A stretch of 5,657 bases of DNA from Anaerolineae bacterium (lineage in GTDB: Bacteria; Chloroflexota; Anaerolineae; UBA1429). Below, in pieces: positions 5,581-5,657 of the stretch (positions within the stretch are counted from its first letter, which is position 1; each line of letters begins with the position of its first letter). The notes under the pieces are model-generated. The model was not told the origin of the DNA. It ran no database searches and worked only from the letters and a program-made list of their open reading frames with translations. Location of the stretch: contig JAFGLK010000006.1 of assembly GCA_016928125.1 (NCBI GenBank), positions 1 through 5,657 of the forward strand, read 5' to 3'. The translations under genes and the position numbers were made by a program.

Positions 5581-5657
5581 CGGAGGGGGTGGGATTCGAA
5601 CCCACGGTGACGACAAGCGCCACAACGGTTTTCGAGACCGCCCCGATCGGCCGCTCC
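5581..5657 (-). tRNA. tRNA-Ser (anticodon CGA), 5' end cut by window edge
   Basis: The minus strand shows the 3' 77 nt of a serine tRNA. The anticodon loop CTCGAAA places anticodon CGA at 5634-5632 (reading UCG), on a GCGGT/ACCGT stem. The long class II variable arm has GTGGCG pairing with CGTCAC around a CTTGT loop. The T arm is GTGGG-TTCGAAT-CCCAC, and the acceptor 3' strand CCCCTCC is followed by discriminator G. The long variable arm and G discriminator agree with serine identity. The 5' acceptor strand and start of the D arm, about 12 nt, lie beyond the window. CCA is not encoded (CCT follows), so it must be added after transcription. It points the same way as the arg operon, but it is followed by its own leaderless gap and is probably unrelated in function. 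Confidence 0.96.

Overview
The window holds most of an arginine-biosynthesis operon, transcribed leftwards on the minus strand. In transcription order the genes are argC, argB, argD, a short N-acetylglutamate-synthase-type GNAT gene (short argA), argG and the 5' end of argH, which runs off the left edge. The genes are packed tightly: argD to argA is 2 nt apart, argA and argG overlap by 4 nt in an ATGA, and argG to argH is 4 nt apart. The one looser junction is 69 nt between argB and argD. No argJ, argE, argF or carAB is visible, so deacetylation and carbamoylation must be encoded elsewhere.

The sequence is GC-rich with strong G/C preference at third positions. The source is a bacterium. A Chloroflexota-like or other high-GC environmental lineage would fit the protein sequences and gene order, but this is an impression and I would not rely on it. 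The far right edge carries a tRNA-Ser(CGA), also on the minus strand, cut at its 5' end.

The roughly 500 nt between the tRNA and argC contain no ordinary gene and are the most interesting part. A near-consensus promoter (TTGACA, 17 nt, TACACT) is followed by a Shine-Dalgarno-like AGGGAG and a 21-codon ORF with three AGG arginine codons (codons 9, 10 and 13). The ORF stop lies inside a segment complementary to the upstream arm and loop of a perfect 12-bp intrinsic terminator. That terminator sits about 70 nt before argC. This is the layout of a ribosome-mediated transcription attenuator for arginine: stalling on arginine codons should expose the antiterminator strand, while a ribosome reaching the stop codon should mask it and allow termination. 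Further upstream lie a second plausible promoter overlapped by a 10-bp inverted repeat, an 11-bp-stem hairpin and a 9-bp direct repeat, none of which I can assign.

Together the genes convert glutamate through N-acetylglutamate, its phosphate and semialdehyde to N-acetylornithine (ArgA, ArgB, ArgC, ArgD), and later citrulline plus aspartate to arginine (ArgG, ArgH).
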